A stretch of DNA of 64,000 nt, taken from the NCBI GenBank assembly GCA_011009095.1, contig VTPC01090026.1:137425-201424 (forward strand), given 5' to 3'. Under the pieces are notes generated by a model. The model made no database searches. It was not told the DNA's origin and saw nothing but the letters and a program-made list of their open reading frames with translations. The translations under genes were made by a program, and so were the position numbers. The number at the start of each line of letters is the position of its first letter. Position 1 is the stretch's first letter. Source of the DNA: Ignelater luminosus (lineage: Eukaryota; Arthropoda; Insecta; Coleoptera; Elateridae). Shown piece by piece: positions 23,097-34,350 of the stretch.

Positions 23097-24621
23097 ATGT
23101 CCCGTAAATGTGCGAACAATCCGGACAGCGTTTGTTACGTTTGTGAAGAGTTTACTGTTAACACCAAAAACGATGTTTTACTGCGCTAATAAGGAGAGCT
23201 TATCGTCTGTACTTTGGATGTCAAGTTGGAGATCAAGATAAATAATGGGCATCATATTTATTGTGTTTCTTATGCAAATCGCCTTTGACAATAGATAAAA
23301 CGTTGGCGTATATGTATGCCTTTCGCAGTACCTATGATATGGAGGAAACAAAAGAATCATCTAACCGATTGTTACCTTCTGCATAACAAAGATAGCAGGC
23401 TTCTCTGAAAAAAATAAAAAATCTGTTGTGTATCCAGTTCCTGTGCCACCAGAAAAATTTGAAGGATGAGATGAAGAAAATGTCGACATTGCTTCTAGCA
23501 ATGATCCAGAGTTTATTTTTTCAGATCCTACTGAGCCACATTTGATCACACAGGCACAACTAGACGATTTAGTTCGTGAATTTCTTGGAACACAGTACCA
23601 AAATTAGTCATTTCCGTAACAACAAAAAGAAGTTTTCTGAGTTTTATTCTATAGACGACAATCTTACGTACTGCAGTGATGATGACGGTTTGATGGAAAC
23701 CCTTGAACGTAAACACAAACCGGAAGAATGGTGACTGTTCATTGATGCATTTAAATTTAGTTTGAAAGCAGTTCTATTGCACGATGGCAATGCCTTGCTT
23801 TCAGATCTCATTCCATATTCAGTTTATCTAAAGGAATTTTATGAAACTATAAAATGCCTTTTAACGAGCGTAGACTATAAACGATACGAGTAGAAAAACT
23901 GTGAAGATTTGAAAGTTACAGCTTTGTTATTAGGAACACAACTGGGATTTACAAAATGCAGTTGCTTTTTTGTGCGAGTGGGACAGTCGTGCTAAATCGC
24001 AGCATTATACTGTGAAAAGTTGGCAGATAGTTGTGGGCGAAAAAATATTTTACATGAAAGCCTTGTGGATAGAAACAATATCTATTTACCTCCTTTGCAT
24101 ATAAAGTTAGGGCTGATAAAGAATTTTGTAAAAGGTGTGGACCATGGCGGAAGCAGTTTTCTGTACATAAAAGAAAAATTTACAAAAATCAACGAAGCTA
24201 AGATGAAAGAGGGCATATTTATGGGTCCTCAAATTCGACAACTAATAAATGAAGGCGGTTTCGATGCGGTTCTACAAGGAAATTGGAATCGTTTCAAATC
24301 TGTCGTAAAGGGCTTTCTGGGCAACAACAAAGCGGAAAGTTTCAAAATCCTCGTCGACGAAATGTTGACAGCTTACCGTAAAATAGGATGTAATATGTCG
24401 CTAAAGATGCATTATTTACATTCCCATTTGGATTTTTTCCCAGGCAATTTGGGAGCTGTAAGTGATGGACATGGGGAGCGTTTCCATCAAGACCTTTCAA
24501 AGTTGGAAAACCGGTACTAGGAAAGATGGAATTCGAACATGTTGATTACTATTGGTTACTGATTAGAGAAGACCCTAATACATCATTACACAAAAGAAGG
24601 CTGTCAAATAGAATATTTTAA
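23097..24621 (+). pseudogene. Unassigned transposon-type protein, copy A (about 508 codons, broken)
   Basis: The frame starts at an ATG with MSRKCANNPDSVCYVCEEF and can be followed through several frameshifts and stops. The blocks are MPFAVPMIWRK (23316); AQLDDLVREFLG (23553); WxLFIDAFKFSLKAVLLHDG (23735); EDLKVTALLLGTQLGFTK; the open frame 24020-24520 with ESLVDRNNIYLPPLHIKLGL, EGIFMGPQIRQLIN, FLGNNKAESFKI, GCNMSLKMHYLHSHLDFFPG and HGERFHQD; then, one frame over, HVDYYWLLIREDPN to a stop at 24619. Copy B at 29986-31580 shows the same blocks in the same order. I know this as a multi-copy uncharacterised family in arthropod genomes; no function is established. The CxxC near the start suggests a zinc-binding N-terminus. 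Confidence 0.75.
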
Positions 24622-27600
24622 TGGATTTTATGTACATTTTGTAATATAAAATGCATCTAATTACTTTAGCGTTTTATTTCGAAACAAAATCATGTTTTTT
24701 TCGGAAACTATAGGTGCTAGGGAAAAACCAAAAGCTAAACATGAAAAAATTATTCAAGATTACCTATTTGTAACTAGGAACTAGAAAAAAAGGTTTTAAT
24801 TTGTTAATCAGTGTAATTATAAATTGATTATGACATTAGAAATTGTTAGACAAAATAAAATATATTTTCAAAGACGTATAATCAAAACAACTCATGTTTC
24901 AATTCGATTCCCCCCAGTTGTTATTTTTGTTTTTGACAAAACCATTTTCTATTCTAAAGGACGCCTAAAATAGAAAACTCAATGGTACTTAGTCAGAGCT
25001 ACATTTGTGCTATATTTGGTTCTCAGATTCTTGGCTTTCAATTTTATTGTTTTTTAAGGAGAAAACACCTTATTTTAAAACTTTTTCTGTGCGCCAACAA
25101 GGGATTAAATTATGTAAGTAGTTTTTTAGTAAACTGAATTAGAATTTTGATCTTTGTCATTTACATTTTTCATCAAACTCAAATAACAATCTTATGTATT
25201 AATCTAAACTGAAACCTAGCATCTGAGTTAGTTACTATCCGAATTGTAAATAATTTACAAGGTTAATAGCGACTGATTTTTGTCATGATTAAACAGTTAT
25301 TTTCTTTTTATTTTTATTTCTCTTCTTGTTCTCATTATTATTCTCAACTTGACTCAATTTGAATTAAAGTTAAGCCAAACAACTTTCAATCATTTAGAAT
25401 ATTGCAAGTAAGTTTCATCTTAATGTTTATTTTAAAAGTTAACAAATTGAACTCATTAATACACAACTCACACTCAAAATCAATTTTCAGATAGAAAAAT
25501 CGTGTAAAATAATATTCGATCAACGTAGTTTTTCACCAACGACCCAATTCTAAAAGATTACTGAATTCCATTCCTGATTTTCTGCTCTAGTTATTCGTTC
25601 AAAATTGTACGTAGAGTCTTTGCACGTATAACCTTTGCGAGCTTCGTTATTTCCTATCGTCATTTCATTCATGATGATAATACAAATTTGGTTGGGTTTG
25701 GGGTAAAATTGCTTTCTTTCCTAATTCGGTATACTTGTCATGGTTTAATCCCTTTGAAAATCTTTAATAACTATGCAGTTCTGTTTTGTTAACGAATATT
25801 CTTATTGATTTTCAATGCTGCGATAGCAAGACGGTTTTAAATTGGAAGTCGTTCTACAAGTAAACTGTAGCTTGCCGCTCTGTTCGCAATAAAAATAAGT
25901 TTCATATGTAAAGATATTATACATACAACATAGTATATAAGGCTGCATAAATTCCCCTCGCATTTCCTTGTTTGTGTAAACTTGTTAACGTACAACTCTA
26001 GCATGGTTTACATCCTCTCTTTAACGACTTCCTTACATTACAAACAAATCTATCATGTTATAGCTCGAGGCTGGGTGTATCCCATTTTTGTTGTTATTAG
26101 AAGCGAAACCCGTGCCTAATGAAAGCAGCAGCCCTCCTTCCCTAAACGAATTTTTCAAATAAAAACAAAAACTTGCCTTTTAATGCCTTAACGCTTTATG
26201 ATATTCTTTAATTCGCGGGTACAAGAAAATAATCATAAACTTTACTCTTAAATACGAACTGGGGAATTTTTACGTTTTATTCCATGTTTCTAAATTTAGA
26301 CGTAAAACTTTATGCACTCATAAACTCGAAATATTATGGCTATAAACCCCTGAAAAGTTTGAAATTGTTTAGCGTATTTCAAGACTTCAATAATACTGTA
26401 TCATAATTATATTTTCCCCCAGATTCATTTCTAAAAGGTTCCTAAATGGCAGACTATATTTTTTTTATAATACAAAAATAAGTTTGGCAAAACTGCGTAG
26501 GTGTTTGTTTTGGAAAAAGTAACAATCTAAAGATAGATGAAGTTCGTACGGAAACAGGTCACAAAACGACCATAATTTAGTAAATATCCGTTATGTGAGT
26601 GGGGTTGTTTGGAGGGCAGCTACAAAATCGAAGAACCAACTGTATTTATATTGAAAAACTAGGCTAGCTAAGAAGAAGTCTTATAAAAAAGTTGAAGATT
26701 GATTCTGAAATCCGTTGCGAAATGCCTCGAATGCGGTCTCTTAGAAAAGTAGCCATAAATTTTTATACGGTTTGTGTCGGCGTGCGTCGACTGCAAAACA
26801 TAACGATAAATTTCGAACATGATACTCTGTTTTAACGGTATAAGGTTAGTTTTATTTTATTGCACCGCTTTTGCGCATATTTCGAAAATTTATCTCCGCG
26901 ACGTCCTCGAAAATATTGGAAAAACAAAAAAGAAGAAGAGTCGTTGATAAAAAAAGAATAATGACGGTACAAAATGGCAATAATAAGAGAGAGAAGAATA
27001 TTAAAATTAAAAAGTTCGTACAATAGAGAATCTAAAAATTACATAAGCTCAAATATCTAAAAGAATTTGAAGAAAATATTCCCGACGGGACCTCCTGATA
27101 TAGAACAATCCAGCCTTCACTCACCCTCAATTTCCTCCTTTCATATATTTTATATTAAACTAGCGCGTAGCTGCCGAACTTAAGGGGCTCGAGTAAAAAG
27201 CTCGTTATTTTTAACAGCGCCGCTTCATCCTGTATTACATTATGTATTCTAATAGAAAATTACAAATTATATAGTAGTAGACAGACAAAAGTTTTTCACA
27301 ATAAAAGAGGAACGACTAAAAAAATTTTTTGTGATTAGTTTTTGTTATAATACATTTTGATATTTTGAATAATAAATAACGATTTAATTTTTAATAGGAA
27401 ACATTATAGGTTCTATTTTAACAAAAACCAGCATGGTTTGGGAAATAACAAACTTTGATATACTACAAAAAGGTTTTCTTTTGTAGTAACTAGTTATTAA
27501 CATAAGCTTCAATTTTGCGCGTACTTTTTAGTCGCGAAATTTAATTTTTGTTCATGATTGCTTCTAATAGACTTTGCACTAACAAAATAGATAAAAATCT

Positions 27601-27764
27601 AATGTACTATCGTGGTTACTTAAACTCATTGCAAGTAATACTACCTTAAGATACAATACTGACAGAGCTTTGCGACAACTCTGATAAATTGTAAAGTACA
27701 ACACAAAGTTACCAGCGAAAAAATGTATCTCTTACAAGTAAATAAAACTTTTATTTACATTATA
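24622..27764. other. AT-rich DNA, nothing recognised
   Basis: About 3.1 kb without a supported gene. The first 150 bp may include the 3' end of the transposon that carried copy A, but no terminal repeat could be matched on the other side. Confidence 0.45.
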
Positions 27765-28935
27765 GGGTAAAAGCACCAATCCTCCGCCACCTAAAGCATA
27801 TTTGAAGTTCAAATTCGTTTAAATTTAAAACGAAATAATATTTATCAATGAAACTTTCTGTATAGTTATGCATATTTAAATACTATACATACTCAATCGT
27901 CAAAAGTCATTAAACGTTTAATTTTATATGAGAAAAAAAAGAATTCATTAAAATCGACACTGGCCCTGTAATCCGCCACTATTTACTAAAAATCCGCCGT
28001 CGAGGTCCTAGTAGCCGCCCTTTAAAGAAACAAAGCTATAAACATCGTATAAACGTGAGGAATGATTATTTCTTATATGATTACATATGAGTTCTTGGAA
28101 ACTTTATTCCGATCACATGTTTAGCAAATTAAATATTTTTTAGCGATATCTTCATTACTCGCCATAAGCATAAAATAATTTAACAATTTTATGCCTTTCT
28201 TGCATTTGCTCATAAACGATTTATTGAAACGAAAAGAATTTATACATGCAAATACAAAATAAGTAATAATTAATAAACAAATGAATTTAATTCCTACTTT
28301 TTGCATGATACTCTTTAAAAGTTAGTTTTTCACTTAAGTTGGTTGTTTGGACATGTTGACTTCCTAAAATTAGATTTTTTTTAAAGAGAATAAGAACCAT
28401 CAAATAAATGATGGAAAGAATCATAAATGTGGGTGCTAATCAACAAAATTAAATTAAAAAGGCGAGCAACAATAATATAAAATCTCAGTATTGCGGCGAG
28501 CGGGTGACTAGACGAATCTGTGAATACCGGTACCCTGGCCACCTTATTATCGACATTTGTTTAATTAAAATTCAGGATTTTTTGTATTAAATATTAAGAA
28601 GGACCATTGCTTTAATTTACCAAACAAACATTTTTACGAAGATGTCCACAAAAATGCGCAAATCTTACCTAGAATGCAACCGTTTCTCGTTAATAAAAAC
28701 GCACTCAGTGGCAGTCGTAGTAAACACAATCACGTACTGGCAGTAAATAAATGCTAATAATTAACATATAACTTTTATTTACCGGAATGAATGTAACATA
28801 ATCCTTAAAACGAAGGATTGTAGATAACACAAAGCTAAAAATCTCCGTTATTTATGGTTCGCTAATTTATTTATAAAACAATAATTGATTCGGTGGTGGA
28901 CGACTGGAGCTGGACGTAATTAGGTGCGTTTACCC
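27765..28935. mobile_element. 1171-bp TA-flanked element with 13-bp terminal inverted repeats
   Basis: The left end is GGGTAAAAGCACC (27765-27777) and the right end, read on the minus strand, GGGTAAACGCACC (28923-28935): 12 of 13 bases match. Each end is flanked by TA (27763-27764 and 28936-28937), the target duplication of Tc1/mariner/pogo elements. No transposase is readable inside, so this is non-autonomous or fully decayed. The left part carries four CCGCC motifs (near 27784, 27973, 27994 and 28015), which may be subterminal transposase-binding sites. The right part has a complementary GGTGGTGGAC tract at 28892. Confidence 0.7.
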
Positions 28936-29270
28936 TAGATAGGCTAGAAGAGAAACCTAATTACAGAAAAATGGTCAAACCCACTTTCTTTCATTTGACT
29001 CTTTATTTAATTTAAATGAGAGAAGAAACATCAAATTTTTTATCGTAGTTGTAGTGTACAAATGTGATTTGTCTTATGAGCAGTCAAATTTAAACTATTT
29101 GGTTAAAACTCACTATGAAGTCATGTTTTAGTGTTAACAACAAGGTCAATTTACTACAAAGAAATTAATTTGCCTAATGATGGTTTCTAATAAACTCATC
29201 AAGTGTTGATAACGTAAAGTTCAATAATTTTTACAAACCTAACAATAATCATATTTGCATATTATAAGTA

Positions 29271-29600
29271 ATGTCTGGTGGTGCTAACTATTTTAAATCA
29301 GATACTGCATCAACCCCTGTGTAAAATGTGACGCGTGTGACTCGCAAGTTCATTTTATATATCTAGGGATTCCTGAAGATGATGCTGAGCGCTTAACTAG
29401 GTCCAAATCAAAAAACTTTTGCTTATATTCTACTAAATGTTCTGAAACAGAAAATAAATTGGATGAACTGAAAAAAATTATCTTGGAATTTTAGACGAAC
29501 ATTAATGCTAGATTTACAGCACTTCGCGATGAATTTGAAAAAATGCTACAGAAAGTTGAAGCCGAAAACGAGATAATAACACAGGCCTACAATTATTAAA
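29271..29600 (+). pseudogene. LINE ORF1, N-terminal PHD-like finger and coiled coil
   Basis: After one frameshift near 29310 the frame reads CINPCVKCDACDSQVHF, then a later pair of cysteines (FCLYSTKCSE). The Cys-x2-Cys ... His layout resembles the PHD-like finger found in ORF1 of several CR1-group LINEs. It is followed by a heptad-rich stretch (FEKMLQKVEAENEI), probably a coiled coil used for trimer formation. The reading stops at about 29598, exactly where the inverted-repeat transposon begins. Confidence 0.65.
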
Positions 29601-29675
29601 TTTTTTTTCTGCTGATTATAATCTGACACCTGTTTTTAACTAATGTTGGCACGGCAATTTCAAATATCAAATCAA
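29601..29675 (+). repeat. Left terminal inverted repeat
   Basis: It starts in a T-run and continues GCTGATTATAATCTGACACC; it matches the right end inverted, with small gaps. Confidence 0.6.
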
Positions 29676-29985
29676 TAAATTTTCCCTTTCACGTCAGGTT
29701 TTCCGCTGTGCTCTAATTTTGTTTTGCGCATTTGAAAATTCTTCTTAACACATTTAAATGCTTGAACTGTTAGGATCTAGGACTTTTCAAATACCTTCAG
29801 GTCATTAGCGTAATGTGCATATAATTACACTGACCCGATAATACCTACTTAAGTTCTTCTCTTAAAAGCAAATAGCGATGATTTGTAGTTGTGCATGTGG
29901 CAGTAGTAAGCTCTTAGCCGGTCGTGTAATTTTTATTTGTTGGCTTCCTACACATTTTTAACGCCGTGAAGAGAATATATACATA

Positions 29986-31580
29986 ATGCCTACTACTCGA
30001 AAATGTGTGTGTCGATTCTTTCTGCTACGTTTGTGGAAGCTTCATTGTTCCCAGTCAAAAGAGAAACATCAGTGATTTAGTGAAGAAGTTATACTTGGCT
30101 TATCTTGGCATGAAACTTGGAAAAGTGAAGCAAGGAAAAAACGCCAAAAATTAGCTTTTGACGTATCAATGATCTGGCGGGAACCTAAAAGCCATGTCGA
30201 TGACTGTTATTTTTGTTTAGTTCAGGTTTCAATTGGTTTCAAGGTTCAAATTGTGTATCCAAATCTCGACTCAGCTATTCGCCAGTGCCTCATTCCGATA
30301 AAATACCTGTGCCAGTTTTTAAGGAGCTTCCTTCACTCGAGAACTATGACGATCAGAATATGCCAGACGTTCTTGAGGAGCAAGACCTGTATGTTAATTT
30401 TGACAATCAAGATCTAATTTCTAAGTCTGGACTTCAACGTTTTACTCAAGCGGAATGCAACGACCTAGTAAGAGATTTGGATCTATCAAAGAAATCATCG
30501 GAACTGCTAGCTTCAAAATTAAATGAAACAGCTTACTGGAGAAAGGTACAAAGATAACTTTTTATCGTAGCAGGGAAAGTGATCTTGTATAATATTTTAA
30601 ACACGGGTGTGGGTTTGTTTATTGTAATAATGTGCCAGGTTTGCTAAGTGAAATGGGAGTTAAACAATATCACCCAAATCAGTGGCGTTTATTTATAGAC
30701 AGTTCAAGCAGAAATCTTAAGTGTGTCTTGCTACACAATGGGAATATGTATGGTTCTATTCCTATTGGCTATTCAGTCCACTTAAGGGAAACATACGAAA
30801 TCATTAAAAATGTTGTGAATTTTTTAAAATATACAGAACATAATTGGATCATCTGCGTGGATTTTAAAATGGTAAATTTTCTATTTGGATTTTACAGAGG
30901 ATATACAAAGTTCCCGTGTTTTATTTTCTTCTGGGATAGTTGAGCAAGAAACCAGCATTAGAGTCAGAATTATTGGCCTCTTAGAATGTCCTTAGACGTT
31001 GGAGAAAATAATGTTATAAGCCAACCATTAGTGGACAGAGAAAGCATCATTTTTCCATCTATCCACATCAAACTAGGTCTTATCAAGCCATACGTTAAAG
31101 CTTTGGATTTGCAAGGTGACTGTTTTCAGTACATACTTAGTTACGAAAACCTTAAAGCTGGAGTTTTCAACGGACCGCAAATTAGAACTTTAATTGGAGA
31201 CCCGAATTTCATCAACACTGTGAATGAAATTGAGAAAAAGCCTGGACTTCCTTCACAATGGTTGCCAACAATTTTCTTGGAAACACAAAGGTGTGCAATT
31301 ATAAAGATTTAGTGAAAACAATGCTTGAAAATTTCCACCGCCTAGGTTGCAACATGAATATAAAACTTCATCTTTTAAATAGTCATCTTGATAGATTTCT
31401 TGAGAATTTAGCTGCTGTATGCGATGAGCAGGGTGAAATTAAGATTTAGAAACTATAGAAGGTCGGTACCAAGGACGATGGGACACTCATATGATGGTCA
31501 ACTATTGTTGGAATATTCAAAAGGATTGCCAAAACAGACAATACAAGAGAAAATGCTGCAAGCGGAAATTTACTTCCTGA
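29986..31580 (+). pseudogene. Unassigned putative transposase, copy B (about 530 codons, broken)
   Basis: The start is ATG at 29986. One frame over, DSFCYVCGSFIVPSQKR then DLVKKLYLAYLGMKLG; then MIWREPKSHVDDCYFCLVQV, a second Cys pair; VPHSDKIPVPVFKELP; QAECNDLVRDLDLSKKSSE; WRLFIDSSSRNLKCVLLHNG; VDFKMVNFLFGFYRGYTK followed by CFIFFWDS; VDRESIIFPSIHIKLGLIK; GVFNGPQIRTLIG; FLGNTKVCNYKDLV; GCNMNIKLHLLNSHLD; and near 31470 YQGRWDTHMMVNYCWNIQKD to a TGA at 31578. About five frame breaks are needed. Repeated acidic positions (FID, xDxK, SHLD) could form a DDE/RNase-H-like site, but that is inference. Its place inside TIRs is the main argument that the family is a transposase. Confidence 0.75.
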
Positions 31581-31774
31581 AACGTATGTTTTAAATTGTT
31601 ATTTTTTATAAATATCTTTGTAATTTTTATTATTGATGTATGTAATTGTCGTATATAAATAAATCAAATGTTATAGGTTTGTGACTTATTTATTGTATCA
31701 ACAACGTGGCCGCTTTTAGTGATTCTTCAAAAATCAGAATGTGTTATAGAGCTAAATTTCGACGTGATGAGTAA

Positions 31775-31847
31775 AAACCAATATGATTTTTGGAATCAGC
31801 GCACCCAAATTAGTAAAAAGCAAGTCTCATTTAGAAGTCAGCAAAAA
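31775..31847 (-). repeat. Right terminal inverted repeat
   Basis: Read on the minus strand it runs TTTTTGCTGACTTCTAAATG and includes TTTTTACTAATTTGGGTGCG, matching the left end. Confidence 0.6.
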
Positions 31848-31849
31848 TC

Positions 31850-32248
31850 GTGTTGACCAGTGTAATTCAAAAAGCGTTAGATCGTATTCAGCGTTTTAAT
31901 AACATCATTATATCTGGAATTCCCGAAGTTACAGAGCATAGTGATAAAAAATCAGTAGATGAAGTATCTAGATTGGTTCTGCAGATGTCAAAAAATCTTG
32001 CAATACAACTCTCTAGATTTAGGAAAAGAAATGCTTCGAATGGATCACGTCTTCTGCGCTTAAGATTTGAAAACCCATGTGTACCCAGGCGTATTCTTTC
32101 TAACAAGACAGCACTTAAAAACTCTAAATATAATAACCTACGATTGAGCAATGATCAAATGCCAGCGCAATTGGAGTATTTAAAGAATCTATGTAATCAG
32201 CTACAATCTACAACTGAAGCTGGAGAATCATTTTTAACCATTAAATAA
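31850..32248 (+). pseudogene. LINE ORF1, C-terminal half
   Basis: The frame resumes after the insertion with IQKALDRIQRFNNIIISGIP, then GSRLLRLRFENPCVPRRILS and KYNNLRLSNDQMPAQLEYLK. These match the order in LINE ORF1 proteins: an RS.NIII.G block, a P..v.f block and a D.T..Q...L block, which together form the RNA-binding fold. The first methionine in this frame is not the true start. Confidence 0.7.
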
Positions 32249-32259
32249 GTAAAAGAAAT

Positions 32260-34350
32260 TTCCACTAGCACTAAATTAACAGATCGTTTAAACTAGTTAC
32301 GCTCAACAGTTTCTCCAATATTTCGTGTTATTTTCAAAATGTTCGGGACTTACGCTCTAAAATAAATGATTTCTTTGCAATGAACTTTATTGCGCTAGTC
32401 GAAATTTCACTTAACTATGACGTAGCTAGTTCTGAGTTATTTCTGGACGAATATAAGGTGTTCCGGTATGACGTACTGCTCAGAAATGGGGAGGTGGTGC
32501 TTTACTAACTGTAAGTAATTCCATTGAAGCTGAGATGATTGATCTGAGTGCAATGACCGATCAGAATGTATCAGTAAATATAGTTGGTTGCAAATGTGTA
32601 CTAAACAAACTAACCTTTTAATTTTCGTTTTGAATATTTCACCATACACGTCTTTAACTCATTTGCAATTGTTTGTGGATACTTTTAAACAAAATTTTAT
32701 AAATTTTGCTGTTCTTCAGCGATTTAATAATGTACTTAACCATATCGATAGATTATTAGATCTAGTAATTAGTAATATGGATTGTGTTGTACAAAGGGAT
32801 ACCTTTCCTCTTGTTAAAGAAGATTTACACCATCCAGCACTTTCTATTACTTTCAATAATGTAATTCTTATATCTAAATTTCCTGATAATCACAAGTATT
32901 GCAAAGAAAATCAAATCAAAGTTTACAATTTTAATAGAGCAGGCTTTTCATAACTTTACAGCAGCCTTTTTAACACTGACTGGTCGTCCTTAGAGTGCTG
33001 CACAGACATTGTTGCCGCCTGTGTTCAATTTTACAGTATATTGTATAATATCTTCGATTAGTACGTTTTTATATATTAGCATAGAAAACGTAAATACCCT
33101 GCTCGGTTTAGTGGGGAAATTATTAAGAATTTACAATTAAATAACGATCTTTATTTATATAAACATTATAGGGCCTTGACTAAATCCATTATTAAAGATT
33201 TATATAATGAACACATGAGTAATTTGCAAAACAATTTAGGTACAGGCCCAAAGACCTACAGGGCGTTTATTCAAGAAAAGCGAGGCACTACTGGTATTCC
33301 TTGAACACTGAATCCTGGTGATAATGCCTACGATAAATCATTGGATATAGTTGACGCTTTCAAAGATCATTTTAAAAGTGTTTACCTTCCATCTTCCAAC
33401 TACATTCTGTACCCAAAGTTGGACCCAGTAATATACCCTGTATAAATCTTAATGAAATTTCTGGATCTGACGTTATTAGTGCCATTTGCAAATTAAAAAA
33501 CAAAAAAAACTTCTGGTCACGTTGAGGTACCCAGTTTCTTCGTTAAAGATACTCTCGCTGTGTTGGCTTTGCCTTTAAAAATTTTATTTAATGTGTCTAT
33601 TAATACGTCCACTTTTCCTGAATACTAGAAACTTGCCCGTATCTGTCCGGTCTTTAAGAGTGGAGATCTTCATCTTGTAAGCAATTATAGGTCAATTAGC
33701 ATATTATGCAATGTTGCAAAAGTGTTTGAGGTTATTATCTATTCTCGCATTTATCATTCAGTTAAAGCTTATCTTTCACCCTCTCAGCATGTTTTTATGG
33801 AGAAGCGCTCAACAAGTACCAACTTAATTCAATTAACTCAACAGGAAACAGTTCGAATCCTACAACGGTTTTGCCTCTCTTTCATTCCAAGCTACACCAG
33901 GAGTCTCCCAGGGTTTCAATTTCGATCCTGTCTAATTTATTTTATTTATTAATGGTTTATTGGACGTAATTACTTGCTGAAAAGCATTGTTCCATGCTTT
34001 AGTGCGGTCAAAACTTGAATACTGTGTATTAGTCTGGCATCCTTATTACGTGAACGCCAAAGAATTGCTGGAAGCTATCCAGAGAAAGTTTCTTAAATTT
34101 TTTTATTTTAAGGTTGAAAGCCATTATCTTGAACAAGGCTATCCACATACTCTACTACTGCAAAAATTTGATGCGAAATCGTTAGACATTAGATGTAAAC
34201 TTATTGGCTTAACATTATTTAAAATTATTTTTAGAAATTACCAAAACTTACTCGTATCTAGGTCGCAATAATTATGAGCTAACTAGGCAAAGGTTATTCT
34301 GCCCTACAACTACTATCGAGCGTACTACTTGGCATAGAAGTCTTTGAAAT
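32260..34350 (+). pseudogene. LINE ORF2: endonuclease and reverse transcriptase with internal deletion
   Basis: Endonuclease: FQNVRDLRSKINDFFAMNF, GGGALLTVSNSIEA, RLLDLVISNMDCVV and VKEDLHHPALSI are recognisable over 32330-32870. Reverse transcriptase: PARFSGEIIKNLQ; ARICPVFKSGDLH then SNYRSISILCNVAKVFEVII near 33630-33740; SQHVFMEKRSTSTNL. The frame then jumps to a decayed motif B (TPGVSQGFNFDP, 33890) and on to the C-terminal VRSKLEYCVLVWHPYYVN (34005). Motif A, the YADD and the rest of the palm are deleted, so the polymerase is dead. Confidence 0.75.

Larger units (their letters stand above)
29601..31847 (+). mobile_element. 2.2-kb DNA transposon with long imperfect terminal inverted repeats
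   Basis: The left end (29601-29675) and the reverse complement of the right end (31775-31847) align over about 70 bp. Both have TTTTT then GCTGA, a central TTTTTAACTAATGTTGG versus TTTTTACTAATTTGGG, and an ATTTCAAATATCA-like inner part. Between them lies one coding unit, copy B of the unassigned family. The element sits between two halves of a LINE ORF1, which gives an independent check on its borders. I could not read a clear target-site duplication. The pair of TIRs plus a single long gene is the usual plan of an autonomous cut-and-paste transposon. Confidence 0.7.
29271..34350 (+). mobile_element. Dead CR1/Jockey-group LINE interrupted by a DNA transposon
   Basis: ORF1 begins at an ATG at 29271, is interrupted by a TIR transposon at about 29601-31847, and resumes to 32248. 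Endonuclease blocks follow (32330-32960), then a reverse transcriptase with a large internal deletion (33000-34300). Stops and frameshifts occur throughout. It differs from the 17-kb LINE: its ORF1 has a cysteine-rich N-terminus and its reverse transcriptase blocks are distinct. Confidence 0.8.
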
